Assembly (NCBI GenBank): GCA_944472135.2
Contig: OX235264.1
Span: 95,676,319 to 95,740,318 of the forward strand
Origin: Trichobilharzia regenti
Taxonomy: Eukaryota; Platyhelminthes; Trematoda; Strigeidida; Schistosomatidae
DNA length: 64,000 bases
Reading direction: 5' to 3'
Each line of letters opens with the position of its first letter. Position 1 is the first letter of the stretch. Below are positions 48,401 to 57,850 of this stretch, in pieces. The translations under genes and the position numbers were made by a program. The notes under the pieces are model-generated. The model did not search any database and was not told the origin of the DNA. It saw only the letters and a list, made by a program, of their open reading frames with translations.

Positions 48401-51400
48401 AAGCTTCTCAAATCTGATTTCTTTATCAAAGCTAAGTCATCAAGTCTTTTGCTTCTACTGATAGTGTCCTGATTTACGTAATTCTATCCAAGATCCCTGT
48501 TTTAGTTTTATTCAACATGCATCTAGACACATTAATTACTTTTGTACACAGAGTACTTTTTAAAACAGAAGTAGTTTATAATTGGTGGATGGTGGCTAGC
48601 AGTGGAATCCAGGATGCACATTTCGTCCTATTTGGGACTCGTCAGCTGGATGTACCTGCATTTCTCAGTGAATGAGTGATGATGTTCCCACTGAGGCTCG
48701 AACCCAGTTCCCATAGTTTCAAACGCCAAAGCGTTATCCACTAGACCACTTGGGTCACGAGAGCCACCTCTTGTGCAACGGGTCATATATTAGTTTAATT
48801 TTATTTTAAATTTTCCCGTCGATTGATTGGACCGAAGTGTTCTGTCTCACTGCTACTCACCATCCACCAACTAAATACTGATTAAAAATGCCCAGACATC
48901 GTCGAAGCATCTGCACAAGAAGCCGACATGTCAACCTAAGACCGAGCACTTAGGTCTAATCAATCGATTGGAAAATCTAAAATTCAATTAGAAGTAGTTT
49001 ATGTCTTCATAAGAAAAAGCATTTATCACTGTGTTTATCTGAATTCATAGGCAATTTAGTGAATATGGAGAAAATATCAGAAGCACTTAGAATCTTAACC
49101 ATGTAACTAAAGTTATACGCACATAAAATACGTAGAACTTCGTTGATTTATCATCTATTTAAATTCTGTTTTTCGATAACCCAGAATTCTACTATTTGGT
49201 TATACAGCTAATTCTAATAGAATTATCAAATTTGATGTGTGGAATAAATAAAAACCACATGAAAACGTATTGCCTCTACCTATTTCTGTCCTTTTCTTTG
49301 GAATAGGTAATCCTCCCTTCCTAGTAGTTTCTTCAATCGTTTCTGTAGGAGTAAAACAGAGAAATTATGCATCTATCGATGAATATTTCAGTCGCAGTCT
49401 CCTTTAGAGTATAATCTTGTCTGTGGTAAAAATGCTTTAGAATTGGTTTAGTAACTTTTCTGTAAACTAATTAGTCTTCTACCAGGGGGTTAATAGCAAA
49501 CTGACATCACTTGGAGGACCATCAGCTTTTTCGTCCTAGTTAGAGACTCCCGTGCTAAATATGCTATGAATCGACCGAAACTCCTTGGTTCGGATCTAGT
49601 TGGAAGAGCACTAGTGAAGGGTTCCAAACTAAGGCTAAGTAGCTGTCCGGCACTTCCTGATAGTTTTCCAGTATTTCCCTGACTGACTTCAGCTCATAAT
49701 CGAACCTGTAATTAGTCCCTTCTCTCTCTTTCTCTCTCTCTCTGATTTACTGATGTTAAATACTGAAAAGTAGTTTTGAAGCAAGGAAGTGCTTAGTAGT
49801 ATTTACAAAATCGGAGCACATTTCTTGTATGCCACATAAACATCTTTCCACAGTCCTGTTGAGTGATTCTTTTAATTTCCACATGTAACAACTTATTCAG
49901 CCCACACACTAGTCTAAAAGACATCAAAAGATAAAGGAAAGTAAATAGGACACTCATAAATTGTGAAAGTGAATTATCGACAGTTTCGAGGAAATTAGAT
50001 TTTAGTTAATTAGAGGAACATACTTGAAAAAATACGTTTCCTTACCAATTTCTGTTCGTTTCTTAGGTACAACTCCACCGTCCTTCTTTGTTATTTCTTC
50101 AATAGTTTCTGTGAGAAAAGAATGTCAACCAATAGTTTTTTTGTAAAACCACTTGGCCTTATTCAGTAACGGAACATGATGAAACAGAAAAGCCTGACTA
50201 TGATCTACAGGAAGTCTCAGTCCCTATCCTCTAATCTATGATTGAAGTACACTCTGATAATCTCAAGTATCGTAAAATTTACAATACTCAGTCTATTATG
50301 AATCCGCTTCTGAGTACAGTATAGATCAAGAGTGTCCTTATATCATGCAAACATACAGTCAAAAGTTACATTTGAAGTAATATGGAAACAAATCATATTT
50401 AATGGAGAGCAGCTAGAAACCACCATATCATAACATTAAAAGAATCCAAATAATCATTAATCTAAAATGCGTTATTACCTGTTTCTGTCACTTTCCTTGG
50501 AATCTTTCCATCTCTTTTTGTGGTTGTTTCTTCTATGGTTTCTGTATGGAATGGAAATAAAATACAAATGTAGTAAAAACCACCTCAGTAGCATTATAAA
50601 ACGAAACTCGTTGAAAATTCTTTCCACAGAAATGTACATTTAATGTTTTAGAGGTTTGTATTCGCCCGCAACTTAAAGCCCAGTAGAAATAATTGCTAGT
50701 TTGTGACATCAATGTACAAATAAAAATTGTAAAGTAGTTGTCATACGCTTTAATCAAACCGCAAAATATGATGGCGATGATAAGCGTCTAGGAAAGAAAA
50801 GTATTTTTCTCATTCATTCTTGTGCGAAAATTCCTCAACCTGATCCTCATCATACTTCATTAAGTGAAACCAATTTCTGAGCGTTTCATTTAAAAACCGT
50901 TTTGATGAATAAATAAGTTCGTGTTGGAAACAACTTCTGGATATAAATTTAGCTTATGTATAGTTGAAAATATCTGACGTGCAACCATCTTTCCCTATCT
51001 GTAGTGAAATCCCAGATCATTTAAATTTGACTACCAAACCAGTAGCATTTACAGCCTCTTTCCTCATGTGACTCAATTTTTGGTGCATCTATATATATAC
51101 CGTTACCTATTTCCGTCTTCTTCTTTGGACCTGTTTTAATTTCTTCCTTCGTAGTTTCTTCAACGGTCTCTAAAAAATTAGAAACGAGTCATAATTAGTG
51201 TGCTATTTGATACTATATTTTATGATTCCACTTTTAGTATGAATTATCCAGGGAACGCTTCAGTATTGTACACTTTTTTGACTTTGAACCCTGTGAGTGT
51301 CTCCATCACACTGACTAAACTGCACTTGGTCCTGCTATCTTGAATGATGAAAATTACTTAACAACAAACCAACACTTAAATCTCAATGAGATGCTCACTG

Positions 51401-54400
51401 GCGACTGGCCCTATTCAGGTAGATAGTTACCTGGGTTCCAGTGGGAAGTCGTGACCAGTAGGGTGCAGCTGGTCGGGTGTGAGGACAAATACTCGCCGAA
51501 GACATTGGCTAGCGGTCGCGCTATGTCGTGAATGGGCAGAAGTTAGAATTCAAGGACCATTGGATCGGGTCCCAGTGGCTAAATGGTATACGAGCTCGCC
51601 TTGTAATCGGAAAGTCCTGGGTTCGAATCCCGGTGGGTGCGTACTGGTGAAGAGTCCCAAACTAGGACGAAACAGTTGTCCAGTACTCCCAGGTTTTCCA
51701 ATAGTTCTCTAACTAATGCCAGCTCTTGACGAAATCCTGAAACCAACCAAATCCCTACAAACCAACACTTAAATAACAAAAATTTCATTCAGCTGATTTA
51801 TATAATGTTCCTGAGATCTTAACAACATTTATATGATCTCAGTCATCTTGTTTCTTTACATGTAATAGTGTCACAGTTAAAAGTTGTAGTATTGGTGTTC
51901 AAATAAGTTGAGTGCACTAATATGTCTAACCCAAAGCTTATGATTGGGTTTCTTTGAGGCCTATCAGTTTCATTTCAACGTTTCCCACCTTTTTTCGTCT
52001 CCTTCTTCTGTTTCAACCAGTGTTTCTGGAGTAAAATATCTTGAGTTAGTTGGTTAGTCTAACAGATATTCTGACGCCTAATAAAAGCTCAGGAGAAACT
52101 ACTGGTTTAAGCAGAACGGTCAGTCAGCGTTATCAATAATTATAATAGATAACTATGGTCAGATCTTTCTAGCTTATCCATTTAACAACTTGGAACAAAT
52201 ACATCTTTGAGATAGCTTTAGAGCTCCTCAGCTCTGTAATCATTTTTAATTGGAAATAATATTATCAAAAACCGGTGTTTCATTTGTGATTGTCCACAAA
52301 TATCAGATCAGTATGTGGTTAATTTTCTGAATTCTGTTATGCTCACTACTATGTGCATACATTTCAAGCAATAAAACTCTTTTACTCAACAAATGTTTTC
52401 CGTCACTGAAGAATCCCATAGGCCTAACCTTAGTGTTTTTCGTCAATTGTCAAAAAATGCCTTCGCTTCATAATGAAAATCAGACCAGCAAACAGAAAGC
52501 ATAACCAGTACGGAACATTGTCATCGAAAACCAACTAATGACCAGTCATTCAACAAACATGCAGAAGGAAATAGAGATAGATCGGATATACTCCGGAAAG
52601 ACCATTTATCGGAACTACAAATGGGAGACGATGAGTTCGGCATGATTTCGTGGGTTTCATGGAGAAACTGGTTTGAAGGTGAAATGAAACTTTATCGGCG
52701 ATCGTGGAGACAAGCAAAAAAGACTACAGAAAACAGAGTAAAACTGGATACGTGCTGTTGAAACCCTATGTTTCAAACGGAACCCGAGAGAATAATAAAC
52801 AATAACGATAGTTTACATATAGTTATTGTGGAATTTATTCTCACAAATTCCTTTGATATATAATTTTCATGTTTTCACTTGGTGATTAATGGAAGAAACT
52901 GTTTTGTTTCAAACTTATGTACCTTTGAACAACTTGCTTGACTTTATGCTGCTAATTACGGACCTCTAAAGCAAATAAGATCTCTCTTATTCATTGTTGT
53001 GTACTGTCCAGTTTGAATGATTTTGGCAATTAATGTCAATTTATGAAATCAACCGTTGTCAGTTTAACCACCCAACGGATCCAATTAAGAAAAATAATAC
53101 TATAAATTAATAAAAGCTATACAATGACTGCGAGGTTAATCACAGCAGATCAGGGTAAATGATATTATCACAGAATAAAAATTTGGCCAGAGTTAGCATG
53201 ACTGAATAACTTGATCAGTTAAAACTGTTCATAATGCGGTGAAATAATGTAGCCTTAGGTATAAAATCATATTTTACATTTCTATGATTACTTTTTACTC
53301 CTCAAAACCAGAACTTACTCTCTTTACGTTTTGGTTTAATAATCTCCGTCACAATTTCTGTTACAATCTCCCATTCTGTTGTTAAATAATAGAATTAAAT
53401 AGGCAGCAGGAAGTGAATAATATATCATTTATAGAGTTAGAATAAGAGAAGATAAAGAAGAATTTGCAGTTAAACTTACCTGAATCATCAGTTACACCCT
53501 TTCCACCTTTACCGGCTTTAACGGCTTTTTTACGTGCTTCTTGTTCTGCTTCATATTCATAGGCTGTTTCCCAATCACTCCAATCTATTATTTGTAAGAA
53601 ATATTATTATTATTATTATTTTAGTTGAAAAGTATATCTGCCGTGGATTCATACCTGTATAGACGTACTTTTTCTTTGGTGCATCTTTTTTAGTTTCATT
53701 TCCTGTTTGTTCAACAAAAGAAATAAATAAAGAGTGAACATAATATTTCTCTTAAACTTAAAAAAAGAGTATTCATGGAAATGTGAAAATATTTTACAAG
53801 TTGACAGAAAAAGTAGCGAAGAAACACAGAGAAGTCAAACTCAATAAAGTTATGAGACAGCAACAACAACAATAACAACAAAAAGTACCAATCAGTATCA
53901 ACGGATGAAATTTGAAGGAGGCCAATACTTCCACTCATCTAGACGGTATCATTTCAGCTACAGGCAGTCGGTACAGGTAAAAATGTTAAAGGTGGGTGTG
54001 GTCGGAACGGAAATATAGGACATACCTTCATTTAATCTGAAGTCAGTGTAGAAATCATCTTCACTCAGCGTAAACAGGATTCACATTTCCAAAACTAATG
54101 TCAAGTCATTTCGACTATTTAGTTCACAGATTTGGAAAGCGCTTCACGAAATGCATTTCCAACAGTCCACTGCAGACCTTCTTCGGATACTGAAGATGAG
54201 ACAGTTGGTCAAGAAGAATAAGCAACAAGGACCTCTATTAAGGAATCAGTGAAGAACAAATGGAAATGTACACGCTGAGAAGACTTTTGAGTAACCTACA
54301 ATGGAATCCGAATGGGAGAAGACGAGTAAATCGTCCTAGGGTGACGTGGAGTTGAAGGAAAAAGGTCACAGGCAATCGTAGAACTAGTTTAAAAGAGAAC

Positions 54401-55103
54401 TATAGAGAACAGTGAAGTGGAGATATGTTGCTGAAGAAAAACTCTCCACTCGGCATTCATGGGTACAATAATCGTAATAATAGGAAAATGTTCTACACAC
54501 AAAAAGGTGTATGCTTTAGAGAAACTTAAACCTCGTTTAGTCAGGTTTCCGGAAGTGGAAAGCATCAGCATTACCCATCTTCGCCCCAAAAAACGATGAG
54601 ATATAATAGTAGATATCTACAATGCAATACTTTGAACTTCACATCTTCTTGTGTGTCTTTCTTTCAGCTTTGTATAGATACAACGTAAAATTAATCTACG
54701 TGTTATGTACAGGTTAACGTGAGACGTTCTAATTCAGTAATTACTCAGTATAAACCTTTAGCAGTTCCACAGATGCTATGAAAGAAGTTATCAACTAATC
54801 TGTCATTTTTTGATATGCTTTGAGTTTTTCGATCATAGCTTATAAGCTTTTCGTGGATTTCATGAAGGCTATTCACACTGTTTGTAAAAAAATTGTACAT
54901 TACAAAGATATGAATGAAATAGTTATCACAAACTCATTAATAAAGATGCTTATAGAAGTTACCTCCTTTAGCGCAGACTACAATATGAACAGTGATAGAT
55001 ACCAAGATGAATAGATGAATAATCTGCAGAGAATTAAAATGAAAGAGAGAAACAGAGTTGAAGATCAACCAGACAAACACTAACTTACCTTAGATGTTAT
55101 CAT
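41466..55103 (-). CDS. Gene C: secreted micro-exon-like gene with eleven tandem 60-63-nt exons and a Cys/Arg-rich tail, about 427 aa
   Basis: Minus-strand exons: 55103-55089 (MITSK), 55023-54963 (61 nt), 53702-53655 (48), 53584-53480 (105), 53375-53319 (57), then 51169-51107, 50541-50479, 50108-50046, 49342-49280, 48307-48245, 47909-47847, 47510-47448, 46290-46228, 44072-44010, 43623-43564 (60), 43181-43119 (63 each otherwise), 42285-42238 (48) and 41725-41466 (260, TAA). All joins from exon 2 on are phase 1. Exons 1-2 give a signal peptide (IIHLFILVSITVHIVVCA). Then NETKKDAPKKKYVYT, a DWETAYEYEAEQEARKK module, and EWEIVTEIVTEIIKPKRKE. The array encodes ETIEE(I/T)T(R/K)(R/K)xxGxxPKKRTEI repeatedly. 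After DTISDTVTGIIRPVIR comes an 86-residue tail with 14 Cys and about 25 Arg, including CCRRCRCC. Probably secreted; function unknown. Removing any array exon keeps the frame, so many isoforms are possible. Confidence 0.85.
42365..42480 (-). mobile_element. (TA)n run and degenerate Sm-alpha relic
   Basis: A TA microsatellite (about 42368-42401) adjoins minus-strand text ctaacagtcccaaagtagga and atgaaattcctgtcttt, aligning with the hammerhead of 48.6 kb (acgagtcccaaataggacga) but with the catalytic core lost. In the gene C intron between 43119 and 42285. Confidence 0.5.
42785..42990 (-). mobile_element. tRNA-derived SINE copy, degenerate
   Basis: Minus strand: gagtcggtgacccgttgtta, aagttcgatttacggtgtct, gaaggttcggtgtaaggggc and tgaagcttcaaagctcacgc. 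Family of 19.43 kb, in the same intron of gene C. Confidence 0.55.
44335..44500. repeat. Imperfect inverted repeat, about 50-base arms
   Basis: Arms 44344-44394 (aatcacacagtgttatacag...) and 44441-44492 (...ctgcataacactgtgtgatt) are reverse complements with few mismatches, separated by about 46 bases. The same arm sequence occurs singly at about 31690-31750, 33690-33760 and 57750-57800. It may be the terminal repeat of a Penelope-like element. It lies in the intron between array exons 46228 and 44072 of gene C. Confidence 0.7.
45345..45760 (-). pseudogene. Penelope-like GIY-YIG endonuclease fragment
   Basis: Frame 45745-45350 (131 codons) reads CIYHFNCSCGSICIGRTIRQ then LRVREHLPAWF, matching the GIY-YIG core (Y..C.C...YIGxTxRxLxxRxxEH) with the first Tyr-Ile-Gly as CIG, followed by SSILSHLVDNGHRI and LPHIAEAFAIRATKPELCIQ. 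This is the C-terminal DNA-cutting domain of a Penelope-like retroelement. It is open but has no upstream reverse transcriptase, so it is a 5'-truncated insertion in a gene C intron. Confidence 0.75.
45850..46025 (-). mobile_element. tRNA-derived SINE copy, second subfamily
   Basis: Minus strand: gtgcgtcggtagcacagctg, B box CCGGGTTTCGATCCC, then cacacctgatatcaattggt and ctgaaaatttcatacttgta. Same subfamily as 20.0 and 30.7 kb. Confidence 0.7.
48590..48770 (-). mobile_element. Sm-alpha-like SINE with hammerhead ribozyme
   Basis: Minus strand order: A box (agtggtctagtggataacgc), B box (GGGTTCGAGCC), a linker, then an intact hammerhead motif. This is the tRNA-promoter plus ribozyme structure known for the schistosome Sm-alpha family. 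It sits in the gene C intron between exons 49280 and 48307. Confidence 0.8.
48601..48658 (-). ncRNA. Hammerhead ribozyme (type I, schistosome class)
   Basis: Minus strand shows CTGACGA (48645-48639), stem II GTCC/GGAC closed by CAAATA (48638-48625), GAAA (48624-48621), a very short stem III (TG..CA at 48620-48615), then TC and the predicted cleavage point after the C at 48613, followed by CTGG pairing with CCAG just 5' of CTGACGA for stem I. All core bases of the C-U-G-A-N-G-A ... G-A-A-A consensus are present, and stem III is as short as in described schistosome hammerheads. Self-cleaving activity is likely but untested. Confidence 0.8.
48770..48990. repeat. Inverted repeat flanking the Sm-alpha copy
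   Basis: ttttcccgtcgattgattgg at 48815-48840 and ccaatcgattgatt-like text at 48955-48975 (aatcaatcgattggaaaat on plus) are complementary around 'accgaagtg' / 'gagcacttaggt'. A related fragment is at 23280-23400. Confidence 0.55.
49500..49700 (+). mobile_element. Degenerate hammerhead-type SINE fragments
   Basis: Plus strand agggttccaaactaaggcta, agtagctgtccggcacttcc and cagtatttccctgactgact mirror the 51.6-51.7 kb SINE end with the ribozyme core lost; just upstream, cagctttttcgtcctagtta is a second eroded segment in the opposite orientation. Confidence 0.4.
51410..51760 (+). mobile_element. tRNA-derived SINE with hammerhead-like segment, well preserved
   Basis: Head gtgaggacaaatactcgccg, A box cccagtggctaaatggtata, B box GGGTTCGAATCCCGG, then ctggtgaagagtcccaaact and aggacgaaacagttgtccag. 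The core reads CTGGTGA instead of CTGATGA, so catalysis is unlikely. Nearly the same element, inverted, is at 741-940. In the gene C intron between 53319 and 51169. Confidence 0.75.
51989..52025 (-). pseudogene. Degenerate unit of the gene C exon array
   Basis: A good acceptor (tttactccag) precedes AA ACA CTG GTT GAA, reading ETLVETEEGDEK, recognisably like ETIEE units. The available GT donors leave 8, 37 or 46 nt, all in the wrong phase, and reading on meets a stop (TTG AAA TGA). It would break the frame if included, so it is probably a skipped relic. Confidence 0.5.
52490..52800 (+). mobile_element. RTE-type retrotransposon 3' end fragment
   Basis: Contains aagcaaaaaagactacagaa, acgtgctgttgaaaccctat and gtttcaaacggaacccgaga, the common tail of this local RTE family. 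No open frame. Gene C intron. Confidence 0.55.
53930..54480 (+). mobile_element. RTE-type retrotransposon 3' fragment
   Basis: cttccactcatctagacggt through catttcagctacaggcagtc parallels the thumb region near 37.77 kb (cttctaccacttatctggat... tttcaactacaggcgtcg), followed by a degraded connection region and tail. Inserted in the gene C intron between the signal-peptide exon (54963) and 53702, which explains that intron's length. Confidence 0.55.
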
Positions 55104-55157
55104 TATTTGACAGTTAGTTGTTGTGTAGTAGTTGATAGAGTTTAGTAAAGTAACTGA

Positions 55158-55166
55158 CTATATATA
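55158..55166 (-). promoter_or_regulatory. TATA box of gene C
   Basis: TATATATAG on the minus strand, 55 nt upstream of the ATG at 55103, the same distance as the TATA box of gene B. A short 5' UTR (about 25-30 nt) is expected. Confidence 0.65.
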
Positions 55167-55169
55167 CTA

Positions 55170-55855
55170 AATTCTAGTCTATTTCAAATGTCAACAGCAT
55201 GGGATTTTATGTCAAAAGATTTGTGTCATTTCTTACAGTGACAATGACACCTATGAATTCAGTCATTTCCCTAGGTGTCTACATGCTATTTTTTCTCTTA
55301 ATATTGATCAAATGATCAGAAATACTCTGAATGTCAAAGAAGTATTTATTACTGAGTAAGGAGGTTTTGTCATATTGAAAACTTCGTGTATATATCTGTG
55401 TGTACGTATTACTGGACTTTTCAGTCATTAGTATTATGACATAACTCTAAAAATACACAATATGACTTTCAAAATTACAAAACAAACAAAGACTAAAAAC
55501 AATAGTCTGAATTCGGTTGGATCACATGTATCAGTTGACGATAGCTTGCTGAATCATATGTATCAACATTGAGAAAAATTGAATATTCGTTTGAATGACT
55601 GACCGAATTTATCTAAACAGTCAGGAATTTTATTTGTGTCAAACAGTGGCAGTTCATAAGATGACTGTCTGAGTTTAGTACAAAAGTTTAACATATTTCC
55701 TCCATGCAGGAAAAATGACAACGCTTAGAATAAATTAACGTATCTACTTTTCGATCACCTGAAACGCAGCACAGAACGCAAATTTTTATTCTGTTATTCA
55801 AATAAAGATCACGTCGCTACATTGAACTTTTATTAGCCTGACAGAACAGAGGTGA
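55170..55855. other. Upstream region of gene C, nothing further recognised
   Basis: No coding region or assignable repeat found upstream of the TATA box. Confidence 0.35.
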
Positions 55856-55859
55856 TGAA

Positions 55860-56540
55860 GACCCCTGGCCAACAGCAACAACTACAACAACAGACAACAG
55901 TCAGCATAAGTAGGAGAAACCTGAAAGAAATCACCTCCTTTATCTACCTATCTGGGAAGTATCGTTTTACCAACAGGCAGACAGAACTGATGAGAATATC
56001 AGAGTGAAGATCGGGAAAGCAAGAAATCCTGTCACGTATCTCAAATCTGTGTGGGAGTCAACAGCACTCAATATGAAAAATAAGACGTGGATTTTCAACT
56101 TTAATGTGAAGTCAGCTCTACTTAAAGGAACAGAGACTTGCTGACATGTCACGAAGGGCATTTGGGACAAACGATAGACTTTCACCATCAACTATCCTCG
56201 CTAACTGCTACTCAAGATCAGAAGGCTGGCCAGAAAAGATCAGCAACAGGGATCTCTGCCAGTGAGTAAACCAACCCAGCAGGAACCGAATGTGCAACAA
56301 ATATGGAGGAAGAAATGAAGGTGGACTAATCATACACTTAGAAAACAAATAGTCAAGTGAGTGACATCACCACCGCTCGAGTGCACCCCAAATAGTATGC
56401 AGGCGAGTTGGTCATCAATGCGAAGTTTACATGAAAGAGGTGATGCAAGGAGGAGATAAAACATGTGGGCAGACGATGGTGGAGAACCGAAAGCAATGAA
56501 AGCATGCGGCTGAAGACCTATGTTCCTCTAGAGGAAACAA
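55860..56540 (+). mobile_element. RTE-type retrotransposon 3' fragment
   Basis: gaaatcacctcctttatcta, cctatctgggaagtatcg, then tttaccaacaggcagacaga reproduce the thumb motif (EITSFIYLSGKY / YLGS-type), continuing through ggattttcaactttaatgtg (IFNxNVK region) to atgcggctgaagacctatgt. Many stops. Confidence 0.6.
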
Positions 56541-57335
56541 TAATAATATTATTATAATATATGCGATAAATGTTGATAATACACAACGAGACGAAGAAGA
56601 AATTATCATTTTCCTGGTCGGTCTTCAATTAATCAGCACTTCTGGTACTCAGGTTTATTCATTCATTATGAACTATTGAAATGTCTGGCCACAATATGTT
56701 CAGCCATATATTAGTTATTGATATCCTAGAGAGTTGAGATTTATCACAGTGTGGAAGATTTCACCATGAAACTGAAATCCGGAAGTCGTTAGTATTTCTG
56801 ACAAGCTGAATACAAATTTATCTTTTAATAGATTTCAAATTTATGCAGTTGTTGAGTTTCAGAGTTCACGGTTCAGTTGCAATTCCACCATTATTTATTT
56901 GGTAAACCTAAACTATTTAGGTCGTAATATGTGATCAGTCTGATGTCACACATTCCATCGGAAAAGCATACATTCATATGGTTCGACTGTATCACTTGAG
57001 TCACTCTTGATAAACTTCTTATCAGTATTTTACCAAATGCGTGAAATTACTGTCCGGTATTCATGCTACCGTGATCTGTCTGGTGAGCACTACTATTTTG
57101 TTCCAGTGGTTTCCATGTACATTGATCATCGATATTTTGACTTGAATTCGTAAGTGGAATGATGCATTTTAGCACATAATCACAACATCGTATCGGGTAT
57201 ACTTAATTTAAACAGAATTAAACAAAACGCAGGACTTTTGTTGTGTTTTGTAGTTTGTGTAGTGACTGGGTCATAATCTTGGCGTTTCCCGGAAAGCTTT
57301 TCTAACAGCCTGTTACAGAATTCATCAATAGGTAT
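56541..57335. other. Intergenic stretch, no gene supported
   Basis: No recognisable coding exon, repeat or structural motif. Confidence 0.35.
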
Positions 57336-57339
57336 CTAC

Positions 57340-57680
57340 ACTGGCTCTATACAAAAAATAAGATGGCCAACGAGAAAGAACTCACGATAAGGAGCTCTAA
57401 GTGTGAACCTGTCAACAAATTATTCCTCAACAAATATGTCGAAGGAAATTAGGATGGATTAGACACACGCTAAGAAGACGAGTAAATAATATTGTGATCC
57501 AGGCCATCACTTGAGTGGAACCTGATGGGAAGTGAATAGTCGTGTGTTCAAGGAGGAGATATAGTCTCATGGGGAATAAAGGAGACAACTCAGAACGACT
57601 TCAGAAAACAAGATGAAATTGTGGTGTCCTGTTGAAGCCCTGTGTTCCATTGGGAACCCAAAGGTATATAACAGTGATAA
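57340..57680 (+). mobile_element. RTE-type retrotransposon 3' end fragment
   Basis: gtcgaaggaaattaggatgg, attagacacacgctaagaag, then tgtcctgttgaagccctgtg and ttccattgggaacccaaagg. Equivalent to the RRKLGWIRHTLRR segment and tail of the RTE family. Confidence 0.55.
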
Positions 57681-57744
57681 GAGTATGACACAATTTAACA
57701 ATCATATTTACAAGGCACAATGTGACCAATGCGTGTATTATATT

Positions 57745-57850
57745 CCATTATAGATAACTGTAAACACTGTGCGATTTATCAGAATAAAATCTTATCTATA
57801 ATGGAATTATACTCTACCACAGTGCCCAAGTTTTATACTTATAGCGTGTA
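57745..57850 (+). repeat. Copy of the 'cactgtgcgattt' terminal repeat
   Basis: aaacactgtgcgatttatca, gaataaaatcttatctataa, atggaattatactctaccac matches the outer part of the inverted repeats at 44.3-44.5 kb and the single copies near 31.74 kb. Confidence 0.5.

Larger units (their letters stand above)
43119..51169 (-). repeat. Tandem exon array of gene C (eleven units)
   Basis: Eleven exons of identical phase and 60 or 63 nt, each starting AA/AG after the acceptor and ending ...GAA AT(A/T) G|GT. Consensus ETIEEITRRKxGxxPKKRTEI. Steps between unit starts are 445, 446, 2218, 1220, 399, 398, 1035, 766, 433 and 628 bases; the shortest spacing (about 400-450) is probably the original duplication unit, and the longest gaps hold later insertions (Penelope-like and SINE fragments at 44.3-46.0 kb, hammerhead SINE at 48.6 kb). 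The most divergent units are at the ends (43119: EIIEERRRRLGKRVVKRKSI; 51107: TVEETTKEEIKTGPKKKTEI). Confidence 0.85.

Noticed and set aside
53711..53938. Minus-strand hydrophobic ORF (WYFLLLLLLLLS) as signal peptide of gene C
   Set aside because: The ORF is out of frame with exon 53702 and has no donor in phase; the 61-nt exon at 55023-54963 has both splice sites, correct phase and the same length as in gene B.
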